A DNA stretch of 18,801 nucleotides from CAILUG01 sp903844415 (GCA_947477655.1 CANJTS010000012.1:1-18801), one strand, 5' to 3'; shown: positions 1 to 8,271, counted from the first letter of the stretch. The notes: generated from the sequence alone by a model not told the origin. A program made the numbers and translations.

Positions 1-52
1 ACATTGTCAGGCATCTATTTAAACCTCGGCGCACAGCGCTCAGGTAATAAAC

Positions 53-91
53 AAAAATCCTCCACCCCAATCGGGATGGGGGATTTTTTTT
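53..91. terminator. Intrinsic terminator, probably bidirectional
   Basis: A left arm at 53-67 (AAAAATCC then TCCACCC) pairs with a right arm at 73-88 with one G-T wobble and one bulged A, around a short CAATC loop. Eight T's (84-91) follow on the plus strand. On the minus strand the hairpin is followed by TTTTTGTTTATT, so it could stop transcription in both directions. It presumably ends a gene lying mostly before the window. The 50 bases before it contain stops in two plus frames (20-22, and tandem TAA TAA at 45-50), but the upstream protein cannot be identified. Confidence 0.8.
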
Positions 92-159
92 GTGGGAGAA
101 CAAAAATTCGCTTATTCAAAATTTGGTATAACTAATTTGGTACATACGTGAATCAGAGC

Positions 160-595
160 CTAAAACTTCTCACCTAACAGTTTCGCGTTGTCTAAGTCCC
201 TCTGACTCAGCGGATGTGCCACCAAAACATACAACCCAGTTCTTTCAATGTCCAATAACGGGGGCTTCGCGGATACCGAGAAGTGATTGAGCCAATCCTT
301 TATGAACGCGTACTTCTCTCTGACGCTCCTGCAAAGTACGGGTGGCCTCCTTTAGAATATCGCGCTCTTCAGTTAGCCGACGTAACTCAGCTTCTAGTTT
401 GCGGATCTTTTACTGCTGGCTAGTGTAGGCTGCTTGCTGTTACTGCCTTACTTACTGATTCAGTCATCTTGCTATTGACAGTGACTCAAAGGCGTTGAGC
501 CACTTGGGTAATCTTGTAGCCCCGTTGGTAATTTGTTTTACTGCTTCAATCTTGAAATTTTAGGGATAGGGTTTGCTGCTTATAATCAGACACAT
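160..595 (-). pseudogene. Decayed IS3-family transposase (orfA plus start of orfB)
   Basis: Reading the minus strand from an ATG at 595-593, pieces of a typical IS3 OrfA appear in shifting frames: KPYP-stop-NFKIEAVKQI, then RGYKITQVAQRL-stop-VTVNS, then KIRKLEAELRRLTEERDI and LKEA, the C-terminal coiled coil of OrfA. A further frame, open from 315 to 163, gives KYAFIKDWLNHFSVSA and later LDIERTGLYVLVAHPLSQRD and LLGEK, which is the N-terminus of an IS3 OrfB (helical region before the DDE domain). At least three in-frame stops and several frameshifts are present. The DDE catalytic domain is absent: OrfB stops at 160-162. No terminal inverted repeats or target duplication could be assigned. What is seen is the recognisable protein remnants; inactivity follows from the stops and missing catalytic domain. 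Confidence 0.85.
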
Positions 596-634
596 TTTTT
601 TAATGTGTTATTGTAATATTATCAAATACCTAAA

Positions 635-805
635 ATGTTAGGGGTTTGCCAGCCTAAAGATAATAGCAGAGCTGTCAAGGACGGAAATGAAACGGTGTTG
701 ATTGGTGAATATCACCAAGTTTTGACGAGCTTATTGATAAAAAATATAACCATCTTCGACGCAATTCTGCTGGTTTATATTGAGAAAAATGAAGGATTTT
801 TTTAA
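635..805 (+). CDS. Doubtful small ORF, 56 residues
   Basis: An open frame from ATG 635 to TAA 803-805 encodes 56 residues with an isoleucine/leucine/valine-rich second half (VLIGEYHQVLTSLLIKNI, then TIFDAILLVYIEKNEGFF). I do not recognise it. There is no convincing ribosome binding site before the ATG (the sequence is AATACCTAAA), and a stop lies in frame only seven codons upstream. It could be a remnant of a longer gene disturbed when the neighbouring IS3 element inserted, a small protein, or chance. A perfect inverted repeat (702-718) lies inside it, which equally suits non-coding regulatory DNA. Confidence 0.2.
   Translation: MLGVCQPKDNSRAVKDGNETVLIGEYHQVLTSLLIKNITIFDAILLVYIEKNEGFF
702..718. 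repeat. Perfect inverted repeat, operator-like (7-3-7)
   Basis: TTGGTGA, spacer ATA, TCACCAA form perfectly complementary arms about 290 bases before the antiporter start. This size suits a dimeric repressor or activator site. No adjacent regulator gene is present, so the link to the antiporter is inference. Confidence 0.4.
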
Positions 806-1009
806 CAAACTTGGTTTTTTCTCTCTATTTCTTTCTATTATTAGTAATGGATTTAAGTCGAACAATAAATTGAAGTTATGGCTGTAGATGATATTTCCTC
901 GGTTTTATTTGTCGAGATACAAATACCTGTTTAAGTATACAGCGACTCCAGAGCACAATTACTTGGCAAATTAACCGCATTTTTATCATTTGGTTCAGAT
1001 AATCGAGTT

Positions 1010-2344
1010 ATGAATTACATTAAAATCGTTACTGTGTTTGTTATAGCGTACCTAATCAATCTGGGTGCTCCGGCTTTGCTGGCCCAATTTGAAAAGTTCT
1101 CCTCTGCAGAACTCGCTGTAGCAAATGGATTATGGTGTCTGAGTCTTATTCTGGGTTTTGGCTGGGTCTGTAGTTATGCAGCTGAAGAAACAATTTTCCC
1201 TAACTTCACTTTACAGTTAATTGTTGGCATTTTGTTGCATGATGCTTTGTCACCGATTGCAACAGAGATTATTCTGGCAGTGGTTGTGTGTACAGCGCTC
1301 GCTGCCATCATTCTCAAGGCTGGGGGTGATGAAATAGAAAGATTAGCTTTCACTCGCATAGCCTACCCTGTATTCATGATTGCTGTGGCTGGGTATCTAA
1401 TCACATTTTTTGTCATGTTTCCCTTAATGATGTTGTTAGGTTTGGATGGAAAAACGGCTGCGTTGTTAGCCTCAATGATAAGTTCAACCGATCCGGCGGC
1501 ATTAATACCTACATTAAAAAAGCTCATTTTTAAAACCAACTACAAACGATTAGCTGACATTGCAGTTTCCGAGAGCGCATTGAACGATGTTACTGGCGCA
1601 CTATTTACTACGGCAATTGCCAGCATGATCTTGGCAGGTACATCAGTAGACACTCTATCCGAGCTTGCCAAAGGAATTTTTAGTGGCACAAATCTAGCTC
1701 ATCTTGGCCAGCAAGTTCTGTTTGGATGTGTTGCAGGAGTGTTCGGTTGGAGTGTGATGTATGGATATGAAAAATATAGATCTGCTCATTATTCCAGCAA
1801 TTTTGGTGAAACAGTCTATGATTTTGCAATTGTACTGACAGTACCCTGGTTGACTTTTTTGCTGGCACTGACGCTGCACGGCAATGGATTTTTGGCAGCA
1901 TTTATTGCGGGATTACTGGCCAATTACAATCACTCTAGTCACTATTATCAACGTACCCTTCAGGCAATGGATATTAAAATTGAAAGCATTGCCAAACCTG
2001 TAATTTTTATGATGCTGGGTGCCTTTGTGGGGATAAAGGATTTGTTAGATACAGCATTGATTGGCATGTTGATATCACTGGTATTCATTGTTGTCGCCAG
2101 GCCGCTGGCGGTATTTCTGTCACTGTTGCCCACTAATCTCAGCACTAAAGAAAAATTATTTTTGTGTGCAGTGCGTGAAACAGGAGTAATACCAGTGGTG
2201 CTTGCTGTAATCACAGTAGCGCAGTTTCCAGAATTGAGATTGTTATTGCCACTTACTGCGTGGGTGGTTATCTGGACACTTACGTTGTTGCCGGCACTTA
2301 CCCCATGGTGGTCGAAGACCTTGGGTATCGTGGAAGAAAATTAA
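1010..2344 (+). CDS. Cation:proton antiporter (CPA family)
   Basis: A 444-residue integral membrane protein, almost entirely hydrophobic with about a dozen predicted helices, expected to exchange Na+ or K+ for H+ across the inner membrane for pH and salt control. Two family signatures are clear: SSTDPAALIP at about 158-167, matching the (A/S)TDPA motif of the unwound transport helix, and SESALND at 187-193, matching the ESxxND motif whose Asn-Asp pair (N192-D193) carries the transported ion and proton. A late VRETG motif (388-392) also fits. It ends without the cytosolic TrkA-N or CNMP regulatory domains of KefB- or long NhaP-type proteins, so it is a short CPA1/CPA2-like exchanger; ion selectivity cannot be read. 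The start ATG has only a weak GAG element upstream. The gene stands alone on this strand, with the convergent CPBP gene sharing its stop. Confidence 0.9.
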   Translation: MNYIKIVTVFVIAYLINLGAPALLAQFEKFSSAELAVANGLWCLSLILGFGWVCSYAAEETIFPNFTLQLIVGILLHDALSPIATEIILAVVVCTALAAIILKAGGDEIERLAFTRIAYPVFMIAVAGYLITFFVMFPLMMLLGLDGKTAALLASMISSTDPAALIPTLKKLIFKTNYKRLADIAVSESALNDVTGALFTTAIASMILAGTSVDTLSELAKGIFSGTNLAHLGQQVLFGCVAGVFGWSVMYGYEKYRSAHYSSNFGETVYDFAIVLTVPWLTFLLALTLHGNGFLAAFIAGLLANYNHSSHYYQRTLQAMDIKIESIAKPVIFMMLGAFVGIKDLLDTALIGMLISLVFIVVARPLAVFLSLLPTNLSTKEKLFLCAVRETGVIPVVLAVITVAQFPELRLLLPLTAWVVIWTLTLLPALTPWWSKTLGIVEEN

Positions 2345-2919
2345 ACCCCAACTCCTGCCCATATAATTAACAGCACTGCGTACAAATTGTTTATGGTATG
2401 CATAAGTACTGGTGTTAACAGTGAGTCTGTGTAGATGCGTGCCAAGCCAAGCATTAATCCAAATGTAAATATCAGCAGCAGAACTGGCACGGTATATTGA
2501 CTAAAATGAATCAATACAAAAAGACTACTGGTTAGCAATAGAGTGAAAATCAGACCCAGCCCTGCCTTTCGACAAAGCTGAACACCACAGACACGAAATA
2601 CAATTTCTTCCATCAGTGGTGCCAAAATCACAGCAGTCAAACTGAAACCAAGGTGTTGGCTGCCACGTAGCGCTTGCATAAAAGGTGTGGAAGAAAGTGG
2701 CAGTAACCAAATACAGAGAGTTGCCAGCAATAAATAAATAAACAAAAGTCCCAGCCATAATACGAGCGTTCGTATTGGTACCGGGTTCAAGAGTAGTGCC
2801 TCCTGCCAACTTTGATTAGGCTTGCGCAATGCCAGCGCGGCGAGCGGAACAACTAGCACAAATTCCATCAGGTAGGTCCAGCTGATAACTGCAGGATCGA
2901 GGTTAAATGGCAACATCAT
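2341..2919 (-). CDS. CPBP-family intramembrane metalloprotease
   Basis: A 192-residue polytopic membrane protein with the three motifs of the CAAX-processing/bacteriocin-processing (Abi, CPBP) family. Motif 1 is MEEIVFR with E104-E105 and R109; motif 2 is F134xxxH138 in LFVLIHF; motif 3 is H174xxN177 in VLMHTINN. These glutamate, histidine and asparagine residues form the active site in characterised members. Bacterial members variously process membrane peptides, act as bacteriocin immunity proteins, or have no known role; nothing here chooses among them. The length is near the family minimum, consistent with a stand-alone core domain. It is convergent with the antiporter, with a four-base overlap, and divergent from the methyltransferase gene, so it probably has its own promoter in 2920-3122. 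Confidence 0.88.
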   Translation of the reverse strand: MMLPFNLDPAVISWTYLMEFVLVVPLAALALRKPNQSWQEALLLNPVPIRTLVLWLGLLFIYLLLATLCIWLLPLSSTPFMQALRGSQHLGFSLTAVILAPLMEEIVFRVCGVQLCRKAGLGLIFTLLLTSSLFVLIHFSQYTVPVLLLIFTFGLMLGLARIYTDSLLTPVLMHTINNLYAVLLIIWAGVGV

Positions 2920-3122
2920 GTTTTTTAGACCTGTAAATCACAATTAAAATAATCTAGTCGAAGTATAGATGGCGGTTTCAACCATCGCTATTTTATGAGT
3001 ATCTATCTGTTACACTGCATCTATCAACACTGGAGTGCACAGTTTTTAGGCGGATTCCTGAGTGTTTTTAATTCATTCCTTCTTCATTTCATAGTTCCTC
3101 TGCGGCATTTCGAGAAAGTTCA
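2920..3122. promoter_or_regulatory. Divergent intergenic region, CPBP protease / methyltransferase
   Basis: About 200 AT-rich bases must hold the promoters of both neighbours. The only clear signal is a purine-rich GAGAAAG (3112-3118) four bases before the methyltransferase ATG, a plausible ribosome binding site. No confident -35/-10 pair or operator was seen. Confidence 0.4.
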
Positions 3123-3773
3123 ATGCTGAAGTATCAAGTTCGGCACCAAATTGTTTCTATCAATAATGTTGATTATCCTATTCGCACCTTACAAGATCGT
3201 CAGCAATATCATGATCAGGATGCGCGAGCAGAGACCTTGGGTATTTCTTCAGCGACTTGGTCACTCTTTGGGGTTGTTTGGCCTTCGGCTCGTGTCCTCG
3301 CGACTCATGTCAGTGGTATCGATCTGCGGGGTAAACGGGTGCTTGAAATAGGGTGCGGAATTGCCCTAGCGAGTATTGTGCTACATCGGCAGGGTGTGGA
3401 TATTACTGCCAGTGACTATCATCCACTTGCATGCGAGTTTCTCGAACAAAATGTGCTCAACAACCTTCTCCCTCCCATCAAATTTCAAACGGGAAACTGG
3501 GAAACAGTAAATCCTCTACTTAATAAATTTGATTTGATCATTGGCAGTGATGTGTTGTATGAACCTGCACATGCTGCAGTGGTAGCAGACTTTATTGAGC
3601 GTCATAGTGAGCCCTCGATCCATGTCATCATTGTTGATCCTAACCGTGGCAATCGTGCCCGTTTTGCCAAGACCATGGTGAAGTTGGGTTTTACCTACAG
3701 TTTCGAAAAGTTTAATCAGACGGGAAATGACGAAGAAACCTGCAAGGGGAGGATATTACATTTCAATCGATAA
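3123..3773 (+). CDS. Class I SAM-dependent methyltransferase (lysine-methyltransferase type)
   Basis: A 216-residue soluble protein with the seven-beta-strand methyltransferase core. VLEIGCGIAL at 73-82 is motif I, which binds S-adenosylmethionine. D98 in ASDYHP is the acidic residue after strand 2 that holds the ribose. SDVLYE at 142-147 corresponds to the post-II/motif IV region, with the (D/E)xxY character seen in the METTL21/ETFB lysine methyltransferase group (Methyltransf_16-like). The W53 in VVWPSARVLA before motif I is also typical of that group. The protein target is unknown; methylation of a lysine in another protein is the best inference, and a small-molecule substrate is the alternative. 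The gene is monocistronic, with a hairpin just downstream. Confidence 0.8.
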   Translation: MLKYQVRHQIVSINNVDYPIRTLQDRQQYHDQDARAETLGISSATWSLFGVVWPSARVLATHVSGIDLRGKRVLEIGCGIALASIVLHRQGVDITASDYHPLACEFLEQNVLNNLLPPIKFQTGNWETVNPLLNKFDLIIGSDVLYEPAHAAVVADFIERHSEPSIHVIIVDPNRGNRARFAKTMVKLGFTYSFEKFNQTGNDEETCKGRILHFNR

Positions 3774-3803
3774 AATAAGGTTGTGGCTGTTTGGCTCGAA
3801 GCT

Positions 3804-3823
3804 GGGCGGTTTGCGAACCGCCC
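3804..3823. terminator. Strong GC hairpin between convergent genes
   Basis: GGGCGGTT, loop TGCG, AACCGCCC form a perfect eight-pair stem between the stops of the methyltransferase (3773) and the convergent secreted-protein gene (3849). There is no T run on either side, so it is not a textbook intrinsic terminator. It may act as a shared transcript-end stabiliser or a Rho-assisted end. Confidence 0.55.
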
Positions 3824-3848
3824 CAACCAAGAAGATAGCTAGAAAAAA

Positions 3849-4769
3849 CTACAAACCACCACGCGCTGGACCGTATTCAGGTTCCCAGCCACTGGGTTCG
3901 TCATCGGTAAGATTGAATAACACAGCATGTATTTCCTGAATCCAGCCGCGTTTAATCGCAAAGAATTCTCCCACCAGGCGACTGTTGGATGTGGCAACGC
4001 TCTGACTTTCCATGCCGTCTTTCAAGCCAAAACGCACAATCGACAAGACGATGCCACGTTCTTCATCAACCACTGGGTAACGGCGGTCCCACAAATTGCG
4101 GCCTAGAAAACGGCCTTCGTCAAAACCCCGCGGTGTCGAATTGTACTGGCCGTCACGAATCAAGCCAGTAGTTTGCAAGCCATTCTCCCAGCGTGTTGAA
4201 TCGGGCATGAGATCGGCAGGATGGTATTCGGGAGTGCCATTAGTCTGAAACGCACGCCAGTAACTTTCAGCTGCAGCAATCAGTCGATAATGGGAATCTC
4301 GTTCGGATTCCTTGATGGAGAAAGTTAGATTCGGTGACACTTGAGTGAGTTGATCTGGCCCCCAGAGCCGGTCAGCTTCTCCCTGGTTGGCCTTGATGGT
4401 TTCAATTTCAGTTATGGCGCCGTTTGTCACTTTAAGACGAACCATAAACATAGTCTTGCTGCCATCGGCATTTAACACCACTGCCTCGGTGCCAGTATCA
4501 CCCATTCTTTCGTTAACGATGTCCCAGCGGTAGATGGTTTCGTTGGCATTTTCCCAGAAGGTTTCCGCTAAGGGCATCACCTTACCGTTGTGCGTTATTT
4601 TAACGCCTGAAGCTAGCGGCACAGTGGTGGCATTGTTGGTGGTGAGTGCGGTGAAATAAGTATCAATATAGCCGGTCAAACAAGCTCGGTCACAGCCGAG
4701 TTGGGCTTGAACAGAATTGGCTACCAGCAAACTGAATGTCGCAAACACTAGTGTTTTAAAAATTTTCAT
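3849..4769 (-). CDS. Secreted protein of unknown function, DUF8021-like
   Basis: 306 residues. Residues 1-22 form a classical Sec signal peptide (basic MKIFK, hydrophobic core, cleavage after VQA). The mature protein begins QLGCDRACL with two cysteines (C26, C30), followed by YIDTYFTALTTNN and a lipocalin- or NTF2-like alternation of short strands. The start CDRxCLxxYxDxYxxAL resembles uncharacterised secreted proteins grouped as DUF8021; this is from memory and only moderately sure. A second tryptophan- and arginine-rich half (RFLGRNLWDRR, VGEFFAIKRGWIQEIHAVL) looks like another NTF2-like cone, so two such domains may be present. No catalytic motif is recognised. The ribosome binding site AGGGGAG precedes the ATG. 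It lies 427 bases downstream of a TonB-dependent receptor on the same strand, after a terminator, so separate transcription is likely, yet a shared role in nutrient capture is plausible. Confidence 0.75.
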   Translation of the reverse strand: MKIFKTLVFATFSLLVANSVQAQLGCDRACLTGYIDTYFTALTTNNATTVPLASGVKITHNGKVMPLAETFWENANETIYRWDIVNERMGDTGTEAVVLNADGSKTMFMVRLKVTNGAITEIETIKANQGEADRLWGPDQLTQVSPNLTFSIKESERDSHYRLIAAAESYWRAFQTNGTPEYHPADLMPDSTRWENGLQTTGLIRDGQYNSTPRGFDEGRFLGRNLWDRRYPVVDEERGIVLSIVRFGLKDGMESQSVATSNSRLVGEFFAIKRGWIQEIHAVLFNLTDDEPSGWEPEYGPARGGL

Positions 4770-5196
4770 TGCGCTCCCCTTTTGATTTATTTTATCAGTG
4801 TGAATGTACTGCCAGATTGTCTTACTAAAGGTGTTTCGAAGCCCCTATGTCGTCACCGGAGTATATGGGAATTGCTTGCGTTGGCACAGCCTACAATTTG
4901 ACTGCATGTTCTATTGGTTGTCTCTATGTCGCAGGTAGTTGCGCAACCTGCCCAATGTTTTTTTACTCGATCCCGGGGCATAATTTTATTTCACTGGGGT
5001 TGGGTTTCAATTGGTAGTTAGTACATATGGGCGTGCCAACAATCGTGGTGTGTAAGAGCTACCACATGCCCGCTCGCAATGAGTAGGAGCTTGATGATAA
5101 AAGACCCATCTCTTTTAAATAGCTCAGGCTATTTTCAGCAGAAAAAAGGGCGACTTATTAGGCCGCCCCCTTGCTTAGTCAGAAAATCGTTTTAGT
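4770..5196. other. 427-base gene-free region between receptor and secreted protein
   Basis: No convincing ORF was found. It holds the receptor's terminator (5142-5172), a hairpin (GCAGGT 4931-4936 with ACCTGC 4946-4951), and presumably the promoter of the downstream secreted-protein gene. The AGGGGAG ribosome binding site of that gene lies at about 4774-4780 on the minus strand. On the plus strand the hairpin is followed, after six bases, by seven T's, but no plus gene ends there. Confidence 0.5.
5142..5172 (-). terminator. Intrinsic terminator after TonB-dependent receptor 1
   Basis: On the minus strand, AAGGGGGCG and a loop of about eleven bases pair back with CGCCC, then six T's follow. 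It lies 25 bases past the receptor stop codon and should end that transcript before the secreted-protein gene. Confidence 0.85.
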
Positions 5197-8100
5197 TTAT
5201 TTAAAGCTATAACTAAACCCTAACGAATAACGTCGACCAAGATCATCACCAACGCGAGTTGGACCAGCGATGACTGGATCTTTGTCAAACAGATTGTTGA
5301 CGTTCATTGATGCGGTCCACTCGCCGTTATCAGTTGTTCCATTCCAAAACAAGGCCATGTTGGAATAACTGTAAGACGGAACACTGTTATCGTCCACATC
5401 CACTCCTTGTATCCAAGTGACGTTACGCTTGGAAGCACTCACCCAGTTGTTTTGCAGGTTTATGCCGACATCACCGATGGTATACATCAGATTGGCAGTC
5501 ACTGTTTTCTCTGGCAAGCTGGCGCTACCGGCTTGGTCAGTCTTGCTGCCATTGAGAGGGGTAGACGAATTCTCGGTCATGTAACCGCCAATTAAACGGA
5601 AGTTCATACTTTCGGCTTGATTATCGAAGAAATCAGGCTCTAAACGATAGGAAGTTTCCAGGTCGTAACCGCTAACATGTGCAGCGTTGATGTTGATGAA
5701 GTTCACCCGGATTAACTTGATCAATCCATCCGTACCCTTTTCGATCTTGTCACACAGAGCGCCAGTCTTGAAACATTCGTCAATCGTGGCTTGTTCTGTC
5801 AGGTTTCCAATGGCTGAACTTAGGGCGACATCATAACCATCAAGTGAGACAGAGAACCCTTCCAAGAAAGAAGGCTGATAAACAAAACCCATCACTTTAG
5901 TCCTGGCTTCTTCTGCTTTCAGGTCGGGATTTCCTCCCGTCAGGTTGAAAGTCGTGTAGCTGATATTGCTGTTCCAGGGGTCAGTGACGTTGGCTCCACG
6001 ACCTTGTTGTACAAACAACTCCTCAAAAGTACCTTCGCGGATGTCGTGCGACAAAGTGCCACGCAAGCGCAGATCTTCTGTGACTTTGATGCTTAGACCT
6101 GCTTTCCATACATCAATTTTGCCGGCTCGGGAATAATCAGCGTAACGTCCTGCCAAATTTAGCTCGGCATATTGGGCGCCACTGGCAGAGGCAAACAGTG
6201 GAATGATGGTTTCAGCAAATAATTCCTTCACATTGAATCCACCGGAGAACACGGGCTGACCGGAGAAACGGTGCAGGTTATCAGTTGCACCATTAATACT
6301 GGGGGCGATACCACGTATTGCCACTGTGCCGTCTGGCAGTGTCACGTTGTAGGGTGGCCCCAGCGCATCGATTGCGGTATCCACGATAGTCTGAGCGATA
6401 TGCTCTTTGCGATAGGTCACACCTACTGCCGCAGTAATAGCGCCAGGTCCCCAACCTTCGAAGACAGTACCGTTGGCAAGTAATTCTCCAAAATGTTGTT
6501 CCTGCCCTGAAATACCGGTTTTGCTACGACTAGAATGGATGTAGTCCATGGCCGCTTTTGATTGCAGGCCTTTACCAAACATATTGACCGGTACGCAGTC
6601 TTTGATGGTGCCGTCGATACTATCTACTGCTATCGGATAATCAATGGTTTGTGGTTTAGCAGGGTCAATCACGCCAGCATCAGTACGATACACGCGGGTA
6701 TTGGCAAGTGCCCAGGTGTGCAGTTCTGCTTCTAGGTTACGACCTTGTGCAGCCAACTGTTTTTGCACTAATTGAATTCTGCAAATTGGTGTGCCAGTGA
6801 CTGGATCTGGTACGGCGTCCATTGCCAGATAAAACCGATCAAGACGCTCCCAGCCTACATTTTCATTATGTTTTTGGGCTTCGCCGTACTGGTAGGAACC
6901 GCGTAAATTCCAGTCACCACCCAGATCATGATCGAAGCCGCCAGTAAATGACCACATTCTGTTCACGATTTCCGGTCTTTCGTACGTGCCCCATGGCACA
7001 TCTAGCATGCCGTGTTGGTCAACGCGAATGTTGGCGCGTTTCTCAGTAGTCATAATTGCTTTAACAGAGGCAGGCAGGTACGGATTTTCCGGGTATACAG
7101 TCATGTAGGCCAAGCTAGCATGGCCCAGCCCTGTTCCTGACGCACCAGATGAAGAGGGTTCTGGTGTGTTCAAGGTTCGGCCATAGAGGGCATGACCCCA
7201 AAAAGTGGTATTTTCACTCAACTCAAAATCCCCACCCAAGAAACCTGTTTGCGCTTCCACACCGACACGTTCCAGGCTTTGGGTGTGACCACGGACAAAC
7301 AAGTCGTATTGATAGTCGCCGGGTTTGCCCACTTGTGTTGACTGCGTGCCTGGTTGCCCAGCCAGTGAAGAGAAGTCCCCATTTCCAAAAGCTACTACAC
7401 CCGTACCCGTCTCATTGAACTGCATACGGTTTAGCGCTGAACCAGTTTGCAGAATCAAACCTGTGGGAGAAAAAGTAGTTGGGTATACATAATCTTTAGT
7501 CAGGCGCAGTGGTACCCCAGCTGGAGCGCCGGTAACCCACGCTGGATTTTTCACATAGCCCGCGCGATTGTCCCATTCGGCATTTTCACGACGATAAGCG
7601 TCGTTCTCACGCAGTTCCAAGCTGCCAAACATGTGCAATTGGCCATCGAGGTAATCATCTCCCCAGGTTATGGAGCTGCGGTCGTATTCCCCATCACCTT
7701 GCTCGTTGATGCCAGTGCTAAACGCGAGATCAAGGCCGGTGAAACGGCGATTAAGAATAAAGTTGGTAACTCCCGCTAGAGCATCTGCTCCATAAGCAGC
7801 AGAAGCGCCACCAGTCACTACGTCGACACGCTGGATCAAAGTGCTCGGCAAGTAGTCCACACTCACTGAGCTGCGACGGTCTGAAGGCACAACACGTGAG
7901 CCATCGAGCAGTACCAGAGTACGAGCACCGCCCATGCCCCGCATGTTGAGTTGGCTTTGTCCTACGTCGGCGGTCACTCGGTTGGCAATGTTGTCGGAAC
8001 TGACGTTGTTGTAAAACTGGGGTAAATTTTCTAGTTGCTGTGCAACACCCAAGCCTGGTTCAAACATCCGCAATTCGGACGGAACCAAGGCGGTAACAGG

Positions 8101-8271
8101 TACCGGAGATTCGAAACCAATATCACGCGAAATACGCGAACCGGTAATAGTGACTTCTTCCAATGCCGGCGCCGCCAGTGCGTGATTGCCATATCCTGCC
8201 AGCAGCGCGGTGGCTGTTGATATTGCCAGTGCGAGTTGATTTTGGCCTGTTTTAAATTTGTTTCTGAACAT
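5197..8271 (-). CDS. TonB-dependent outer-membrane receptor 1
   Basis: 1024 residues. A signal peptide (about 1-34, ending ALAA) is followed directly by a TonB box, EEVTITGSR (38-46), so there is no N-terminal signalling (STN) domain. The plug domain spans about 50-175, with MRGMGGARTLVLLDGSRVV and VDVVTGGASAAYGADALAG, and the beta-barrel fills the remainder. Receptors of this kind import scarce nutrients such as iron chelates, vitamins, sugars or organic molecules using energy from TonB-ExbBD; the ligand cannot be read here. The barrel has exactly four cysteines (497, 559, 833, 840), matched in the second receptor. The C-terminus is YSFK: the usual terminal phenylalanine is followed by an extra lysine. 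The ribosome binding site is AGGGGA. It is divergent from an LctP permease and upstream of a secreted protein, suggesting an organic-acid-related ligand (inference). Confidence 0.93.
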   Translation of the reverse strand: MFRNKFKTGQNQLALAISTATALLAGYGNHALAAPALEEVTITGSRISRDIGFESPVPVTALVPSELRMFEPGLGVAQQLENLPQFYNNVSSDNIANRVTADVGQSQLNMRGMGGARTLVLLDGSRVVPSDRRSSVSVDYLPSTLIQRVDVVTGGASAAYGADALAGVTNFILNRRFTGLDLAFSTGINEQGDGEYDRSSITWGDDYLDGQLHMFGSLELRENDAYRRENAEWDNRAGYVKNPAWVTGAPAGVPLRLTKDYVYPTTFSPTGLILQTGSALNRMQFNETGTGVVAFGNGDFSSLAGQPGTQSTQVGKPGDYQYDLFVRGHTQSLERVGVEAQTGFLGGDFELSENTTFWGHALYGRTLNTPEPSSSGASGTGLGHASLAYMTVYPENPYLPASVKAIMTTEKRANIRVDQHGMLDVPWGTYERPEIVNRMWSFTGGFDHDLGGDWNLRGSYQYGEAQKHNENVGWERLDRFYLAMDAVPDPVTGTPICRIQLVQKQLAAQGRNLEAELHTWALANTRVYRTDAGVIDPAKPQTIDYPIAVDSIDGTIKDCVPVNMFGKGLQSKAAMDYIHSSRSKTGISGQEQHFGELLANGTVFEGWGPGAITAAVGVTYRKEHIAQTIVDTAIDALGPPYNVTLPDGTVAIRGIAPSINGATDNLHRFSGQPVFSGGFNVKELFAETIIPLFASASGAQYAELNLAGRYADYSRAGKIDVWKAGLSIKVTEDLRLRGTLSHDIREGTFEELFVQQGRGANVTDPWNSNISYTTFNLTGGNPDLKAEEARTKVMGFVYQPSFLEGFSVSLDGYDVALSSAIGNLTEQATIDECFKTGALCDKIEKGTDGLIKLIRVNFININAAHVSGYDLETSYRLEPDFFDNQAESMNFRLIGGYMTENSSTPLNGSKTDQAGSASLPEKTVTANLMYTIGDVGINLQNNWVSASKRNVTWIQGVDVDDNSVPSYSYSNMALFWNGTTDNGEWTASMNVNNLFDKDPVIAGPTRVGDDLGRRYSLGFSYSFK

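Noticed and set aside
1..50. End of an upstream protein-coding gene
   Set aside because: Stops occur in two frames and the third runs through the terminator; too few residues to choose a frame or a family.
4931..4964. Plus-strand intrinsic terminator (GCAGGT/ACCTGC hairpin plus T run)
   Set aside because: The T run starts six bases after the stem and no plus-strand gene ends nearby.
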